A stretch of DNA of 43,390 nt from Paraburkholderia sp. Ac-20340 (GCF_017104965.1 NZ_JAAGPR010000053.1:1-43390); one strand, 5' to 3'. Shown: positions 19,081 through 27,952, counted from the stretch's first letter. A program made the numbers and translations. The notes: a model not told the origin generated them from the letters alone.

Positions 19081-20793
19081 TGCGTCGGGCGGCACGCCCA
19101 GCATTTGCAGCGTGCCTTGCATGACGCCCGAAAACACCGGCCCGGCCACCGTGCCGCCATAGAACGATCCGCCCGCCGGATCGTCGATCATGACTGCGAC
19201 GATCACGCGCGGCGCGCTCATTGGCGCCATGCCGACAAACAGCGCGCGATAGCGGTTCTTCGCATAGCCCGCGCCGATCTGCTTGCGCGCGGTGCCGGTT
19301 TTGCCGCCCACGCGATAGCCTTCGACATTTGCCGCGCGGCCCGTGCCGCCTTCGCGCGTGGCCATTTCCAGCATGTTGCGCAGCGACGCCGCCGAGGCGG
19401 CCGTCGTGACCGCGCGCGGTTGCGTGGCGGCCGATGCGTTGCCGTTCTCGTGCAGCAATTTCGCGGGATACATCGTGCCGTCGCCGGCATAGGCCGTATA
19501 AACCTGCGCAATCTGTAGCAGCGACGCCGACAGCCCGTAGCCATACGCCATCGTCGCCTGCTCGACCGGACGCCAGCGCGCCCACGGCCGCACGCGCCCG
19601 GCTGCGGCGCCGGGGAAGGTCACTTCGGGCCGCAAGCCCAGACCATATTCCTGATACTTGTTCCAGATAGTCTGCGCGGGCAGATTCAGCGCCATCTTCG
19701 CGAGCGCGATATTGCTCGACTTCTGGATCGCTTCGGACACGGTCATGCGGCCGTGATTCGAGGTGTCGTGAATCACGGCGGGGCCGATGCGGAAGGTGCC
19801 CGGCGTGGTGTCGATGATCGTGTTCGCGTTGACCTTGCGCAGATCCATCGACAGCGCGGCCACCACGGGTTTGATCGTCGAGCCCGGCTCGAAGGTGTCG
19901 ATCACGGCGCGATTGCGCAACTGGCGGCCCGTGAGGCGCGCGCGATTATTCGGATCGAACGACGGCCAGTTCGCCAGCGCGAGGATGTCGCCGTTCTGCG
20001 CGTCGAGCACCACGACGCTGCCGGCCTCAGCATGATTTTTCGCGACGGCGGCCTTGAGTTGCGAATACGCGAGTTGCTGCACGCGGCGGTCGATGGTGAG
20101 CTGCACCGTGTCGCCGTTGCGCGGCTGGATGCGCTCGCTCGGCTCGGAGATCACGCGGCCCAGACGGTCGCGGATCACTTCGCGCTGGCCAGGCGTGCCG
20201 TGCAGGCGTTTGTCGGCGGCGAGTTCGACGCCTTCCTGGCCTTTGTCCTCGACGTCGGTAAAGCCCACCACGTGCGCGGCCGATTCGCCTTCGGGGTAGA
20301 AGCGTTTGGAGTCGGCGATCAGCGTGATGCCGCCGGTGGCCATTTCATCGATATGGGCGGCGGTTTCGGCGTCCACCTGACGCTTGAGCAGCACGAACGA
20401 GCGCTCGGGCGGCAGACGGCGGCGCAGTTCGGCGACCGGCATGTCGAGCAGTCTGGCGAGCGGCGCGTGCGCGGCTTCGTCGAGGATTCTGGGATTGGCC
20501 CAGATTTCGAAGGTTTCGAGGCTCACGGCGAGCAGCGCGCCATTGCGATCGACGATACGCCCGCGCATGGCGTCCAGTTCGAGCGTGCGCTGATAGCGCT
20601 TTTGCCCTTGCTTGACGTAGAAACCGTGATTGACGACCTGCACCCAGAGCGCACGCCCGGCGAGCGCGGCGAACGCGGCAAAGACGATGAACACGACGAG
20701 TTTCGAGCGCCAGGCGGGCAACTGCGGCGCCAGCATCGGATGGCGGGTCGCAGTGGCGTGCGGGTCGCGCGGCGGTTTCCTGGAGCGGATCAT
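19078..20793 (-). CDS. FtsI/PBP3-like class B penicillin-binding protein (extra copy)
   Basis: This 571-residue transpeptidase cross-links peptidoglycan on the periplasmic side. It has a short cytoplasmic N-terminus and one membrane helix (about residues 31-52). The N-terminal dimer module begins at MRGRIVDRNG (76-85). The transpeptidase domain carries the three catalytic motifs: Ser305-T-I-K308, S359-S-N361 and K498-T-G. All are intact, so it should be active and bind beta-lactams. Length and motifs are like FtsI, but the division-cluster neighbours (mraW, ftsL, murE) are absent, so this is probably a paralogue. It starts at ATG 20793 with a weak ribosome site. Role versus the main FtsI (specialised or conditional division) is inference. 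Confidence 0.9.
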   Translation of the reverse strand: MIRSRKPPRDPHATATRHPMLAPQLPAWRSKLVVFIVFAAFAALAGRALWVQVVNHGFYVKQGQKRYQRTLELDAMRGRIVDRNGALLAVSLETFEIWANPRILDEAAHAPLARLLDMPVAELRRRLPPERSFVLLKRQVDAETAAHIDEMATGGITLIADSKRFYPEGESAAHVVGFTDVEDKGQEGVELAADKRLHGTPGQREVIRDRLGRVISEPSERIQPRNGDTVQLTIDRRVQQLAYSQLKAAVAKNHAEAGSVVVLDAQNGDILALANWPSFDPNNRARLTGRQLRNRAVIDTFEPGSTIKPVVAALSMDLRKVNANTIIDTTPGTFRIGPAVIHDTSNHGRMTVSEAIQKSSNIALAKMALNLPAQTIWNKYQEYGLGLRPEVTFPGAAAGRVRPWARWRPVEQATMAYGYGLSASLLQIAQVYTAYAGDGTMYPAKLLHENGNASAATQPRAVTTAASAASLRNMLEMATREGGTGRAANVEGYRVGGKTGTARKQIGAGYAKNRYRALFVGMAPMSAPRVIVAVMIDDPAGGSFYGGTVAGPVFSGVMQGTLQMLGVPPDA

Positions 20794-20951
20794 CGAGTGG
20801 TGCTGGGCGGATAGTCAGAATGTTATTGTAAACATAGAGTAATTAAATTGAAATTTAAGGTGGCGCTCGGTGGTGCTTGGTGGCGCACGAGAAAGCTGAT
20901 TGCGCGCAAAGAAAGGGGGATTGCCTCGCATCCCGATTGCTGTGTGACCTG

Positions 20952-20969
20952 CCTTACTTTAGAGTAAGG
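20952..20969. promoter_or_regulatory. Probable VapB/VapBC autoregulatory operator
   Basis: CCTTACT and AGTAAGG form a perfect 7-4-7 palindrome 20 bases before the antitoxin ATG. AbrB-fold antitoxins usually bind such palindromes over their own promoter. Confidence 0.6.
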
Positions 20970-20989
20970 AGCACCAGCGGAGGAAGACT

Positions 20990-21235
20990 ATGGCTTCGGC
21001 AACCGTGACATCCAAGGGGCAGATCACCATACCTGCCGACGTTCGAACCCATCTTGGTCTCTCAACAGGCGACCGGGTCGAATTCGTGCTCAACGAAGCA
21101 ACGGGGCACTATGAAGTCGTGCCAGCAACCTGCTCGGTGACGGCGCTTAAAGGCATTGTCCGCAAGTCGCGCAAGCCGGTATCGATCGAAGACATGAACG
21201 AGGCCATCGCCCTGCAAGGCAGCATGTCCCGATGA
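20990..21235 (+). CDS. vapB: AbrB/MazE-fold antitoxin VapB
   Basis: The 81-residue protein shows the SpoVT/AbrB swapped-hairpin DNA-binding domain at residues 1-47 (ATVTSKGQITIPADVRTHLG, then LSTGDRVEFV). A C-terminal tail would wrap the toxin. It neutralises VapC and represses the operon. GGAGGA precedes the ATG by 6-7 bases. The stop overlaps the toxin start (ATGA), so the two are translationally coupled. A palindrome at 20952-20969 is the likely operator. Confidence 0.9.
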   Translation: MASATVTSKGQITIPADVRTHLGLSTGDRVEFVLNEATGHYEVVPATCSVTALKGIVRKSRKPVSIEDMNEAIALQGSMSR

Positions 21236-21627
21236 TCGGCCTCGATACCAACGTTCTCGTGCGCTACTTCGCGCAAGACGATCCAGTACAGGCGAGGAAG
21301 GCGACCGCGCTTATCGAGTCGCTGACTTCCGAGCAACCCGGTTATGTCACGCAGGTGGCCCTGGTCGAGACGGTCTGGGTGCTCGCGCGAGCCTACGAGC
21401 TTGGCCGTGATGAGATCGTGCACGTGATCGAGACCGTGTTGCGCGCGCGTGAGTTGATCGTCGAAGCGGCTGAGACCGTCTGGAAGGCGGTACGTCTGTA
21501 CGCGGGGTCGTCAGCCGATTTTGCCGATTGTCTGATCGAAAGACGTTGTCACGACGCTCAATGTGAATACACGGCGACCTTCGATTCGAAAGCCGCGAAG
21601 ACGGCCAATATGAAGCTCATCAAGTAG
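21232..21627 (+). CDS. vapC: PIN-domain ribonuclease toxin VapC
   Basis: This 131-residue PIN-domain RNase is the toxin of a type II toxin-antitoxin pair. VapC toxins typically cut tRNA or rRNA. The acidic metal-binding residues are present: Asp5 (GLDTNVLVRYF), Glu46 (ETVW), Asp96/Asp99 (SADFADCLI) and Asp118 (TFDSK). Length is normal and the gene looks intact. It overlaps vapB by 4 bases. The RNA target cannot be predicted. Confidence 0.9.
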   Translation: MIGLDTNVLVRYFAQDDPVQARKATALIESLTSEQPGYVTQVALVETVWVLARAYELGRDEIVHVIETVLRARELIVEAAETVWKAVRLYAGSSADFADCLIERRCHDAQCEYTATFDSKAAKTANMKLIK

Positions 21628-21631
21628 GCCG

Positions 21632-21671
21632 GTTGCCACGCCCCATCGGCGGATCGGCGGATCGTGGCAAC
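21632..21671. terminator. Hairpin between vapC and convergent chemoreceptor
   Basis: GTTGCCACG (21632-21640) pairs with CGTGGCAAC (21663-21671). The loop contains a small tandem repeat, ATCGGCGG twice. There is no U-run, so terminator strength is uncertain. Confidence 0.45.
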
Positions 21672-21686
21672 GCCTGAGATCTGCGC

Positions 21687-23234
21687 TTACCCCGCCACCG
21701 GCAGCCTGAAACTCGCGATCGACTCGCGCAGTCCCGTGACCTGATCCTTGAGCGAATGCGCGGCGGCCGCCGCCTCTTCCACCAGCGCCGCGTTCTGCTG
21801 CGTCACCTGATCCATCTCGCCCACGGCGCGATTCACCTGCTCGATGCCCGCGCTCTGCTCGCGCGAGGCGTTGCTGATCTCCTCCAGAATCTCGTGCACG
21901 CGCCGCACCGACGTCACGATTTCGCTCATCGTCGATCCCGCATTGGTCACGAGTTGCTGGCCTTGCGTCACCGTGCCCGTCGATTTTTCGATCAGCGCCT
22001 TGATCTCCTTCGCGGCCGCCGCCGAACGCTGTGCAAGGCTGCGCACTTCGGCCGCCACGACGGCGAAGCCGCGGCCCTGTTCGCCCGCGCGCGCCGCTTC
22101 CACGGCGGCATTGAGCGCGAGGATATTCGTCTGGAACGCAATGCCGTCAATCACGCCGATGATGTCGCCGATCTGCTGCGAACTGGTCGTGATCTCGCCC
22201 ATCGTGCGCACCACGTCATCCACGACGACGCTGCCGCGCGTGGCGACATCGGCGGCCTGGCTGGCCAGCGTCGCGGCGTGCTGCGCGCTGTCGGCGTTCT
22301 GGCGCACGTTGGCCGTCATCTGATCCATGCTCGAGGCGGTCTGCACGAGCGCGGCCGCCTGTTCCTCGGTGCGTTGCGAGAGATCGGTGTTGCCAGCGGC
22401 GATTTCGTTGGCGCCCACGTTGATGTTTTCCGCGCCGCTGCGTACGCGCGCGACCGTCTGCACCAGCGCGCCCTGCATGGTCGCGAGCGCGCTCATCAGG
22501 CTCTGCGCATTCGCACCGTGGGCTTCGACGCGCGAAGTGAGATCGCCCTCGGCGATGCGCCCGGCCGTGTCCACCGCGATTTCCAGTTCGCCGCCGATGC
22601 TGCCGCGCACGCTTTTCACCACGAAGGCCATCACGACCGTCGCCGCGCCGCCGAGCACGAAGGTCACGATCAGCCAGCGCACGAGGCTGCTGTAGAACGC
22701 CGCGCTCACATCGTCCATATACATGCCGGTGACGATCACCCAGTCCCACGGCGCGAAGCGGTTGCCGAAGCTCAGTTTCGGCACCGGCTCGCTGTGGCCC
22801 GGCTTGGCCCAGAGGTAATCGACGAAACCGCCGCCTGGCTGATTGGCCGCTTCGGACAGCGCGGTGAAGACGTGTTTGCCGGCCGGATCGGTGAAACCGG
22901 ATAGTTCCTTGCCGTTCAGTTCAGGCTTGATCGGATGCATCAGCATCACGGCCTGCGAATTGTTGATGCTCAGATAACCGTCCTTGCCGTAGCGGATCGA
23001 GCCGATCACGGCGAGCGCCTGCTTTTGCGCATCGGCTTCGGGCAGGACGTTGTGCTGCGACAGTCCGTAGTAATAGTTGGCGATGCTGGTCGCTTCGTCG
23101 ACGAGCGTGGTGAGTTGCGCGCGCCGCTCGCGAATCATGCCGTCGCGGCTTTGCCATGCGCCGAAGGCAACGATCAGGAGCAGGCCGATCCAGAGGATCG
23201 CGATCATCGAGCGGAGTTTCTTGGTGAGGGTCAT
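21687..23234 (-). CDS. Methyl-accepting chemotaxis protein with single Cache (sCache_2) sensor
   Basis: The 515-residue chemoreceptor has TM1 at about residues 9-28 and a periplasmic sCache_2 domain at about 35-180 (YGKDGYLSINNSQAVMLMHP and WDWVIVTGMYMDDV are typical). TM2 is at about 187-208, then HAMP, and a methyl-accepting signalling coiled coil with the conserved tip (FQTNILALNAAVEAARAG) near 365-385. sCache_2 receptors often sense small carboxylates; the ligand here is unknown. There is no C-terminal CheR-binding pentapeptide (it ends SFRLPVAG). The start ATG 23234 directly precedes TM1. It differs in sensor type from the other chemoreceptor at 1622-3619. Confidence 0.93.
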   Translation of the reverse strand: MTLTKKLRSMIAILWIGLLLIVAFGAWQSRDGMIRERRAQLTTLVDEATSIANYYYGLSQHNVLPEADAQKQALAVIGSIRYGKDGYLSINNSQAVMLMHPIKPELNGKELSGFTDPAGKHVFTALSEAANQPGGGFVDYLWAKPGHSEPVPKLSFGNRFAPWDWVIVTGMYMDDVSAAFYSSLVRWLIVTFVLGGAATVVMAFVVKSVRGSIGGELEIAVDTAGRIAEGDLTSRVEAHGANAQSLMSALATMQGALVQTVARVRSGAENINVGANEIAAGNTDLSQRTEEQAAALVQTASSMDQMTANVRQNADSAQHAATLASQAADVATRGSVVVDDVVRTMGEITTSSQQIGDIIGVIDGIAFQTNILALNAAVEAARAGEQGRGFAVVAAEVRSLAQRSAAAAKEIKALIEKSTGTVTQGQQLVTNAGSTMSEIVTSVRRVHEILEEISNASREQSAGIEQVNRAVGEMDQVTQQNAALVEEAAAAAHSLKDQVTGLRESIASFRLPVAG

Positions 23235-23853
23235 CGTCTGCTGGGTCGGTCAGGGTTGGCTAAAAGCCGGCGGGCAGGGATGCTTCGCCTTCCTGTGTTT
23301 ACGGCGTTGGCAAACGTGCGCATGACTTAGGGCGAACCCTGTTTCCTCATAGGAAACAACGATTTGGGACGCTGCGGGCGCAGCGGCCCAGAGGCGCGTG
23401 ACAGCACGTCGGGGCGAATGCCGCGAAAGTGCGCAAAAAACGGCGAAAAATGCCCCTAAAAGCCACAAATTTCACTGCAACTCCATGATTTGCCACTTCT
23501 GGTCGGGATCGACGGCAGATAAAAATCATTTCCGCTATAGTCGCGGCTTCGGTCCACGGCCAGCGCTGTTTTTACGCTCGCTTTATCGAGTCAGCGTGTT
23601 GGTTGCTGCATGCTTTGCCGCGATGTTTGTCGCGAAGTTTGTTGCGCTGATTGCCGCTTTAAACGCAGGCTTTAAATCTCAAAGCATCCGACGATGAATC
23701 GGTCGGAAAGCCGTAATCGATGTGCGCGAACGATCGTCGCGCGCAGGCGAGCGGCGGGCGACCTGTGGACCAGAAACCGGCTTAACCAACGATGCGATGC
23801 GCGCGACGCAGCAACTTTGCCGCGGCGCGACGATGTCCACTGGAGTAAAAAAA
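23235..23853. other. 619-base upstream region of the phosphonate operon
   Basis: This is the longest gene-free stretch apart from the rRNA leader. It serves divergent transcripts (chemoreceptor left, AEP operon right). It is comparatively A+T-rich and contains TATAGT at 23536-23541, a fair -10 for the rightward operon but without a good -35. It also has a short repeat GCTTTAAA (about 23658-23677). The distance to the first ATG would give a leader of about 300 bases. No riboswitch or terminator hairpin was recognised. Confidence 0.35.
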
Positions 23854-25563
23854 ATGAACGCACGCGAACCCGCACTGGTTCCCAACGTTGTTTCCACCTC
23901 GCGCAGCGCACGTCTGCGCCAGATGCTGGTCAGCAACGAACTCGAATTCCTGATGGAAGCGCATAACGGCCTGTCCGCACGCATCGCGCGCGAAGCCGGC
24001 TTCAAGGCGATCTGGGGCTCGGGTCTGTCGATTTCCGCGCAGTTCGGCGTGCGCGACAACAACGAAGCCAGCTGGACGCAGGTGGTCGATAACCTCGAAT
24101 TCATGGCCGACGCCAGCGATCTGCCGATCCTGCTCGACGGCGACACCGGCTACGGCAACTTCAACAACGTGCGCCGCCTCGTGCGCAAGCTCGAACAGCG
24201 CGGCATCGCCGGCGTCTGTATCGAAGACAAGGTGTTCCCGAAGACCAACAGCTTCATCGGCGGCGAAGCGCAACCGCTCGCCGATATCGACGAATTCTGC
24301 GGCAAGATCAAGGCCGGCAAGGACTCGCAGACCGACGAGAACTTCTCGATCGTGGCGCGCGTCGAGGCGCTGATCGCAGGCTGGGGCATGGACGAAGCGC
24401 TCAAGCGCGCCGAGGCTTATCGCCAGGCTGGCGCGGACGCGATCCTGATCCACAGCAAGCTCTCGAAAGCTGACGAGATCCTCACGTTCGCCCGCGAATG
24501 GGCTGGCCGCGGTCCGCTCGTGATCGTGCCGACCAAGTACTACAGCACGCCGACCGACGTGTTCCGCAAGGCGGGCATCAGCACGATCATCTGGGCGAAC
24601 CACCAGATCCGCGCGGCGGTTTCGGCGATGCAGGCCGTGACGAAGACGATCTACGAAACGCAGACGCTCGTCGACGTGGAAGATCGTATTGCTACGGTCA
24701 ACGAAATTTTCCGTCTGCAGGACGCCGACGAATACTCGGAAGCCGAAAACCGTTATCTGTCGGCCACGCGCTCGTCGGGTTCGGCGATCGTGCTGGCGGC
24801 GAGCCGCGGATCGGGCCTCGACGCCGTCACCGAAGACAAGCCGAAGGTCATGCTGCCGGTCGCGGGCAAGCCGCTGCTGCGCTGGCTCGTCGACGCGTTC
24901 AAGAAGGAAGCGATCAACGACATCACCGTCGTGGGCGGCTACAAGGCCGAGGCGATCGACACCGCCGGCATCAAGCTCGCGCGCAACGAACGCTTCGCGC
25001 AGACCAATGAACTCGCTTCGCTCGCCTGCGCCGTCAACGTGCTCGAGAACGACACGGTGATCTCGTACGGCGATCTGCTGTTCCGCAGCTACATCCTGCG
25101 CGACCTCGTCGATAGCGATGCCGATTTCAGCGTCGTGATCGACTCGTCGCCGGCATCGGAAAACGCCAGCGTGCGCGATTTCGCGTGGTGCTCGGCGGAC
25201 GACGATCGCGGTCTGTTCGGCAACAAGGCGTATCTGCAGCGTGTGTCGTCGGATCAGGCATCGCAGGGCACGGCGCCGAACGGCCGCTGGATCGGCCTGA
25301 CGAGCGTGCGTGGCGCAGGCCGCGACAAGCTCAAGGCGAAGCTCGCGCAACTGCAGACGCGCGCCGATTTCGACACGCTCGACATGCCCGCGCTGCTCAA
25401 CGCACTGATCGAAGACGGCGAGAAGATCGAAGTGCAATACGTGCGCGGCCACTGGCGCGGCGTGAACGACCTCGAAGACTTCCGTCGCGCGGGTGATTTC
25501 GCCCACGCGCAGACCCCGATCGGCGGCGGCACCGCAGGTGCGAAGCTGGAGGCGAAGGCATGA
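23854..25563 (+). CDS. aepX: Phosphoenolpyruvate mutase fused to a nucleotidyltransferase (PepM-PntC type)
   Basis: The 569-residue bifunctional protein starts phosphonate biosynthesis. Residues about 15-290 are PEP mutase, which turns phosphoenolpyruvate into phosphonopyruvate and forms the C-P bond. Its diagnostic motif EDKVFPKTNS is at 124-133 (EDK-x5-NS separates mutases from isocitrate-lyase relatives), and DGDTGYG is at 95-101. Residues about 310-560 are a sugar-nucleotidyltransferase fold (VLAASRGSGL then DKPKVMLPVAGKPLL), as in PntC, which activates AEP with CTP to CMP-AEP. The ATG at 23854 is set by GGAG 8-9 bases upstream; the frame is open further up without coding character. It overlaps the next gene by 4 bases. 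The CTP specificity of the second domain is inferred. Confidence 0.93.
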   Translation: MNAREPALVPNVVSTSRSARLRQMLVSNELEFLMEAHNGLSARIAREAGFKAIWGSGLSISAQFGVRDNNEASWTQVVDNLEFMADASDLPILLDGDTGYGNFNNVRRLVRKLEQRGIAGVCIEDKVFPKTNSFIGGEAQPLADIDEFCGKIKAGKDSQTDENFSIVARVEALIAGWGMDEALKRAEAYRQAGADAILIHSKLSKADEILTFAREWAGRGPLVIVPTKYYSTPTDVFRKAGISTIIWANHQIRAAVSAMQAVTKTIYETQTLVDVEDRIATVNEIFRLQDADEYSEAENRYLSATRSSGSAIVLAASRGSGLDAVTEDKPKVMLPVAGKPLLRWLVDAFKKEAINDITVVGGYKAEAIDTAGIKLARNERFAQTNELASLACAVNVLENDTVISYGDLLFRSYILRDLVDSDADFSVVIDSSPASENASVRDFAWCSADDDRGLFGNKAYLQRVSSDQASQGTAPNGRWIGLTSVRGAGRDKLKAKLAQLQTRADFDTLDMPALLNALIEDGEKIEVQYVRGHWRGVNDLEDFRRAGDFAHAQTPIGGGTAGAKLEAKA

Positions 25564-26744
25564 TCGAAGCGGCACAGTTCGTCGAAGCGGCGCGTGCGCA
25601 AGGCTTCGAATGGTATGCGGGCGTGCCGTGCTCGTACCTCACGCCGTTCATCAACTACGTGCTGCAGGACGATTCGCTGCATTACGTGTCGGCGGCCAAT
25701 GAGGGCGACGCGGTCGCGCTGATCGCGGGCGTGGCGCTCGCGGGCAAGCGCGGCATCGCGATGATGCAGAACTCGGGTCTCGGCAATGCCGTGAGCCCGC
25801 TGACCTCGCTCACGTGGACCTTCCGTCTGCCGCAACTGCTGATCGTGACGTGGCGCGGCCAGCCCGGCGTCGCCGACGAGCCGCAGCACGCGCTGATGGG
25901 CCCGGTCACGCCGCAGATGCTCGACACGATGGAGATTCCCTGGGAGCTGTTCCCCACGGAAGCCGATCAGATCGCGCCCGCGCTCGAACGCGCTGTCCGG
26001 CACATGGACGAAACGGGCCGCCCGTATGCGCTCGTGATGCAAAAGGGCAGCGTCGCGTCGTACGAACTCAAGGGCGGCGGCGCGATGCCTGAAAAGCACG
26101 CGCTGCCGGTCGCGCAGTCGAACTTCACGGGCCGCGCCTACGACGAACTGCCGACGCGCCAGCAGGCGCTCGAACGCGTGATCGCGGCGACGCCCGCGGA
26201 ATCGACGGTCGTGGTGGCATCGACGGGCTTTTGCGGCCGCGAGCTGTACGCCATCGACGATCGTTCGAACCAGTTGTACATGGTCGGCTCGATGGGTTGC
26301 GTGACGCCGTTCGCGCTCGGTCTGGCGCTCGCGCGCCCCGACCTCAACGTGGTCGCGCTCGACGGCGACGGCGCGGCGCTCATGCGTATGGGCGCGTTCG
26401 CGACGCTCGGCGCCTATGGTCCGTCGAATCTCACGCACGTGCTGCTCGATAACGGCGCGCACGATTCGACCGGCGGCCAGGCCACCGTCTCGCAGCAGGT
26501 TTCGTTCGCGAACGTGGCTGCGGCGTGCGGTTACGCCGATGCCGTCGAAGGCGACGAACTCGCCACGCTCGACGCCGTGCTGAACGCTGCGCAGGATCGC
26601 GCGAAAGGCGCAAGCGGGGTCGCAGGCACGCGCTTCGTCTGCCTGACGATCAAGCGCGGCACGCCCGACGGCCTGCCGCGTCCGACCATCACGCCGCCGG
26701 ACGTCAAGACGCGTTTGATGAAGCACATCGGCGCGGCCAGTTAA
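25560..26744 (+). CDS. aepY: Phosphonopyruvate decarboxylase
   Basis: This 394-residue thiamine-diphosphate enzyme decarboxylates phosphonopyruvate to phosphonoacetaldehyde, pulling the unfavourable mutase reaction forward. The N-terminal pyrimidine-binding half has the catalytic-Glu region (SAANEGDAVALIAGV). The C-terminal diphosphate-binding half has GDGAALMRMG near residue 266, ending in LLDNGAHDSTGGQ, the GDG...N cofactor motif. Full length for the family. The ATG overlaps the stop of the mutase gene (ATGA), showing translational coupling. Confidence 0.95.
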   Translation: MIEAAQFVEAARAQGFEWYAGVPCSYLTPFINYVLQDDSLHYVSAANEGDAVALIAGVALAGKRGIAMMQNSGLGNAVSPLTSLTWTFRLPQLLIVTWRGQPGVADEPQHALMGPVTPQMLDTMEIPWELFPTEADQIAPALERAVRHMDETGRPYALVMQKGSVASYELKGGGAMPEKHALPVAQSNFTGRAYDELPTRQQALERVIAATPAESTVVVASTGFCGRELYAIDDRSNQLYMVGSMGCVTPFALGLALARPDLNVVALDGDGAALMRMGAFATLGAYGPSNLTHVLLDNGAHDSTGGQATVSQQVSFANVAAACGYADAVEGDELATLDAVLNAAQDRAKGASGVAGTRFVCLTIKRGTPDGLPRPTITPPDVKTRLMKHIGAAS

Positions 26745-26781
26745 GCGGCCGACCCAGCGAACTTCGAAGGAACCTCAGCCC

Positions 26782-27849
26782 ATGCTGTTGCTCAATCCCG
26801 GCCCGGTCACGCTCACCGAACGCGTGCGCCGCAGCCTGTTGCAGGAAGACCTTTGCCACCGCGAAAGCGAGTTCTTCGACGTGCAGGAAGAGGCGCGCAC
26901 GCGTCTCGTCGGCGTCTACGATCTCGATCCCGCGCAGTGGCAGGCGGTGCTCATGACCGGCTCCGGCACGGCGGCGGTCGAAAGTATGATCGCCTCGCTG
27001 GTGCCCGCGAACGGCAAGCTGCTGATCGTCGAAAACGGCGTGTACGGCGAGCGCATCACCGCGATCGCCACGCAGTACGGCATCGCGCATGAAGTCGTGA
27101 AGCACGAGTGGATGGACGCGCCCGACCTCGCGCGCATCACCGCCGCGCTCGACGCCGACAAGGCGATCACGCACGTCGCGATCATCCATCACGAAACCAC
27201 CACGGGCCGTCTGAACGATCTGCGCGAACTGGGCGCGGCGTGCCGTGCGCGTGGCGTGCAGATGCTCGTCGATGGCGTGAGCAGCTTCGGCTCGGAAGCG
27301 ATCGATTTCGCCGATACGAGCATTGCCGCCGTGGCCGCGACCGCGAACAAGTGCCTGCATGGCGTGCCCGGCGCGGCCTTCGTGGTGGTGCGCCGCGCGG
27401 CGCTCGCGACGGCCGCAAGCCGCACGTATTACCTCGACCTCAAGCGTCTTGCGACCTTGCAGGATCAGCGCAATACGCCGTTCACGCCTTCGGTGCACGC
27501 GTACTACGCGCTGGTCGAAGCGTTGCGCGAACTCGCCGACGAAGGCGGCTGGCAGGCGCGTCACGCGCGCTATGCGGCCTTGTCCGAGCAGGTGCGTGCC
27601 GGTCTGGCCGCGCGCGGCATGGATTGCGTGCTGCCGAAGGAAGCGTCGTCGGTGGTGCTGCGGGCGTTCCGTCTGCCGGCCGGCATCGACTATCCGAAGC
27701 TGCATGACGCGCTCAAGGCGCGCGGTTTCGTGATCTACGCGGGCCAGGGCGGTCTGTCGAAGGAGCTGTTCCGCATCTCGACGATGGGCGACATTCACGC
27801 CGCCGATGTCGAGCGCCTGCTGGCATCGTTCGACGAAATCGCGAAGTAA
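26782..27849 (+). CDS. phnW: 2-aminoethylphosphonate aminotransferase
   Basis: This 355-residue PLP enzyme (class V fold) interconverts phosphonoacetaldehyde and 2-aminoethylphosphonate. With the two genes upstream, the direction here should be synthesis (AepZ role). Visible are LNPGPVTLTERVRRSL at the N-terminus, the PLP-phosphate region TGSGTAAVES, the Asp of LVDGVSSFG and the Schiff-base Lys190 in ATANKCLHG. Degradation genes (phnX phosphonatase or phnA/phnY) are not adjacent, which supports biosynthesis. AAGGAA lies 9-10 bases before the ATG. The stop region is a 9-base tandem repeat that yields three in-frame TAA codons. A strong terminator follows. Confidence 0.94.
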   Translation: MLLLNPGPVTLTERVRRSLLQEDLCHRESEFFDVQEEARTRLVGVYDLDPAQWQAVLMTGSGTAAVESMIASLVPANGKLLIVENGVYGERITAIATQYGIAHEVVKHEWMDAPDLARITAALDADKAITHVAIIHHETTTGRLNDLRELGAACRARGVQMLVDGVSSFGSEAIDFADTSIAAVAATANKCLHGVPGAAFVVVRRAALATAASRTYYLDLKRLATLQDQRNTPFTPSVHAYYALVEALRELADEGGWQARHARYAALSEQVRAGLAARGMDCVLPKEASSVVLRAFRLPAGIDYPKLHDALKARGFVIYAGQGGLSKELFRISTMGDIHAADVERLLASFDEIAK

Positions 27850-27867
27850 GTGAAGTAAGCGAAGTAA
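27841..27867 (+). repeat. Three tandem 9-base repeats giving serial stop codons
   Basis: GCGAAGTAA, GTGAAGTAA and GCGAAGTAA follow each other in the phnW frame. The first is the real end of the gene (Ala-Lys-stop) and the next two repeat the stop. It looks like a local slippage duplication of the gene end. Confidence 0.85.
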
Positions 27868-27892
27868 GCATGCGTGGCTCGTCCGAGCCATG

Positions 27893-27940
27893 AAAAAAGG
27901 GCCTTGCGGCGAGGAATCGCTGCAAGGCCCTTTTGTTTTA
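27893..27940. terminator. Bidirectional intrinsic terminator after the phosphonate operon
   Basis: A 13-bp perfect stem AAAAGGGCCTTGC (27895-27907) with GCAAGGCCCTTTT (27922-27934) is flanked by A6 on the left and TTTTGTTTT on the right. It works for phnW and for the convergent PepSY gene. Confidence 0.9.
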
Positions 27941-27952
27941 TCGGCGTTGAAC

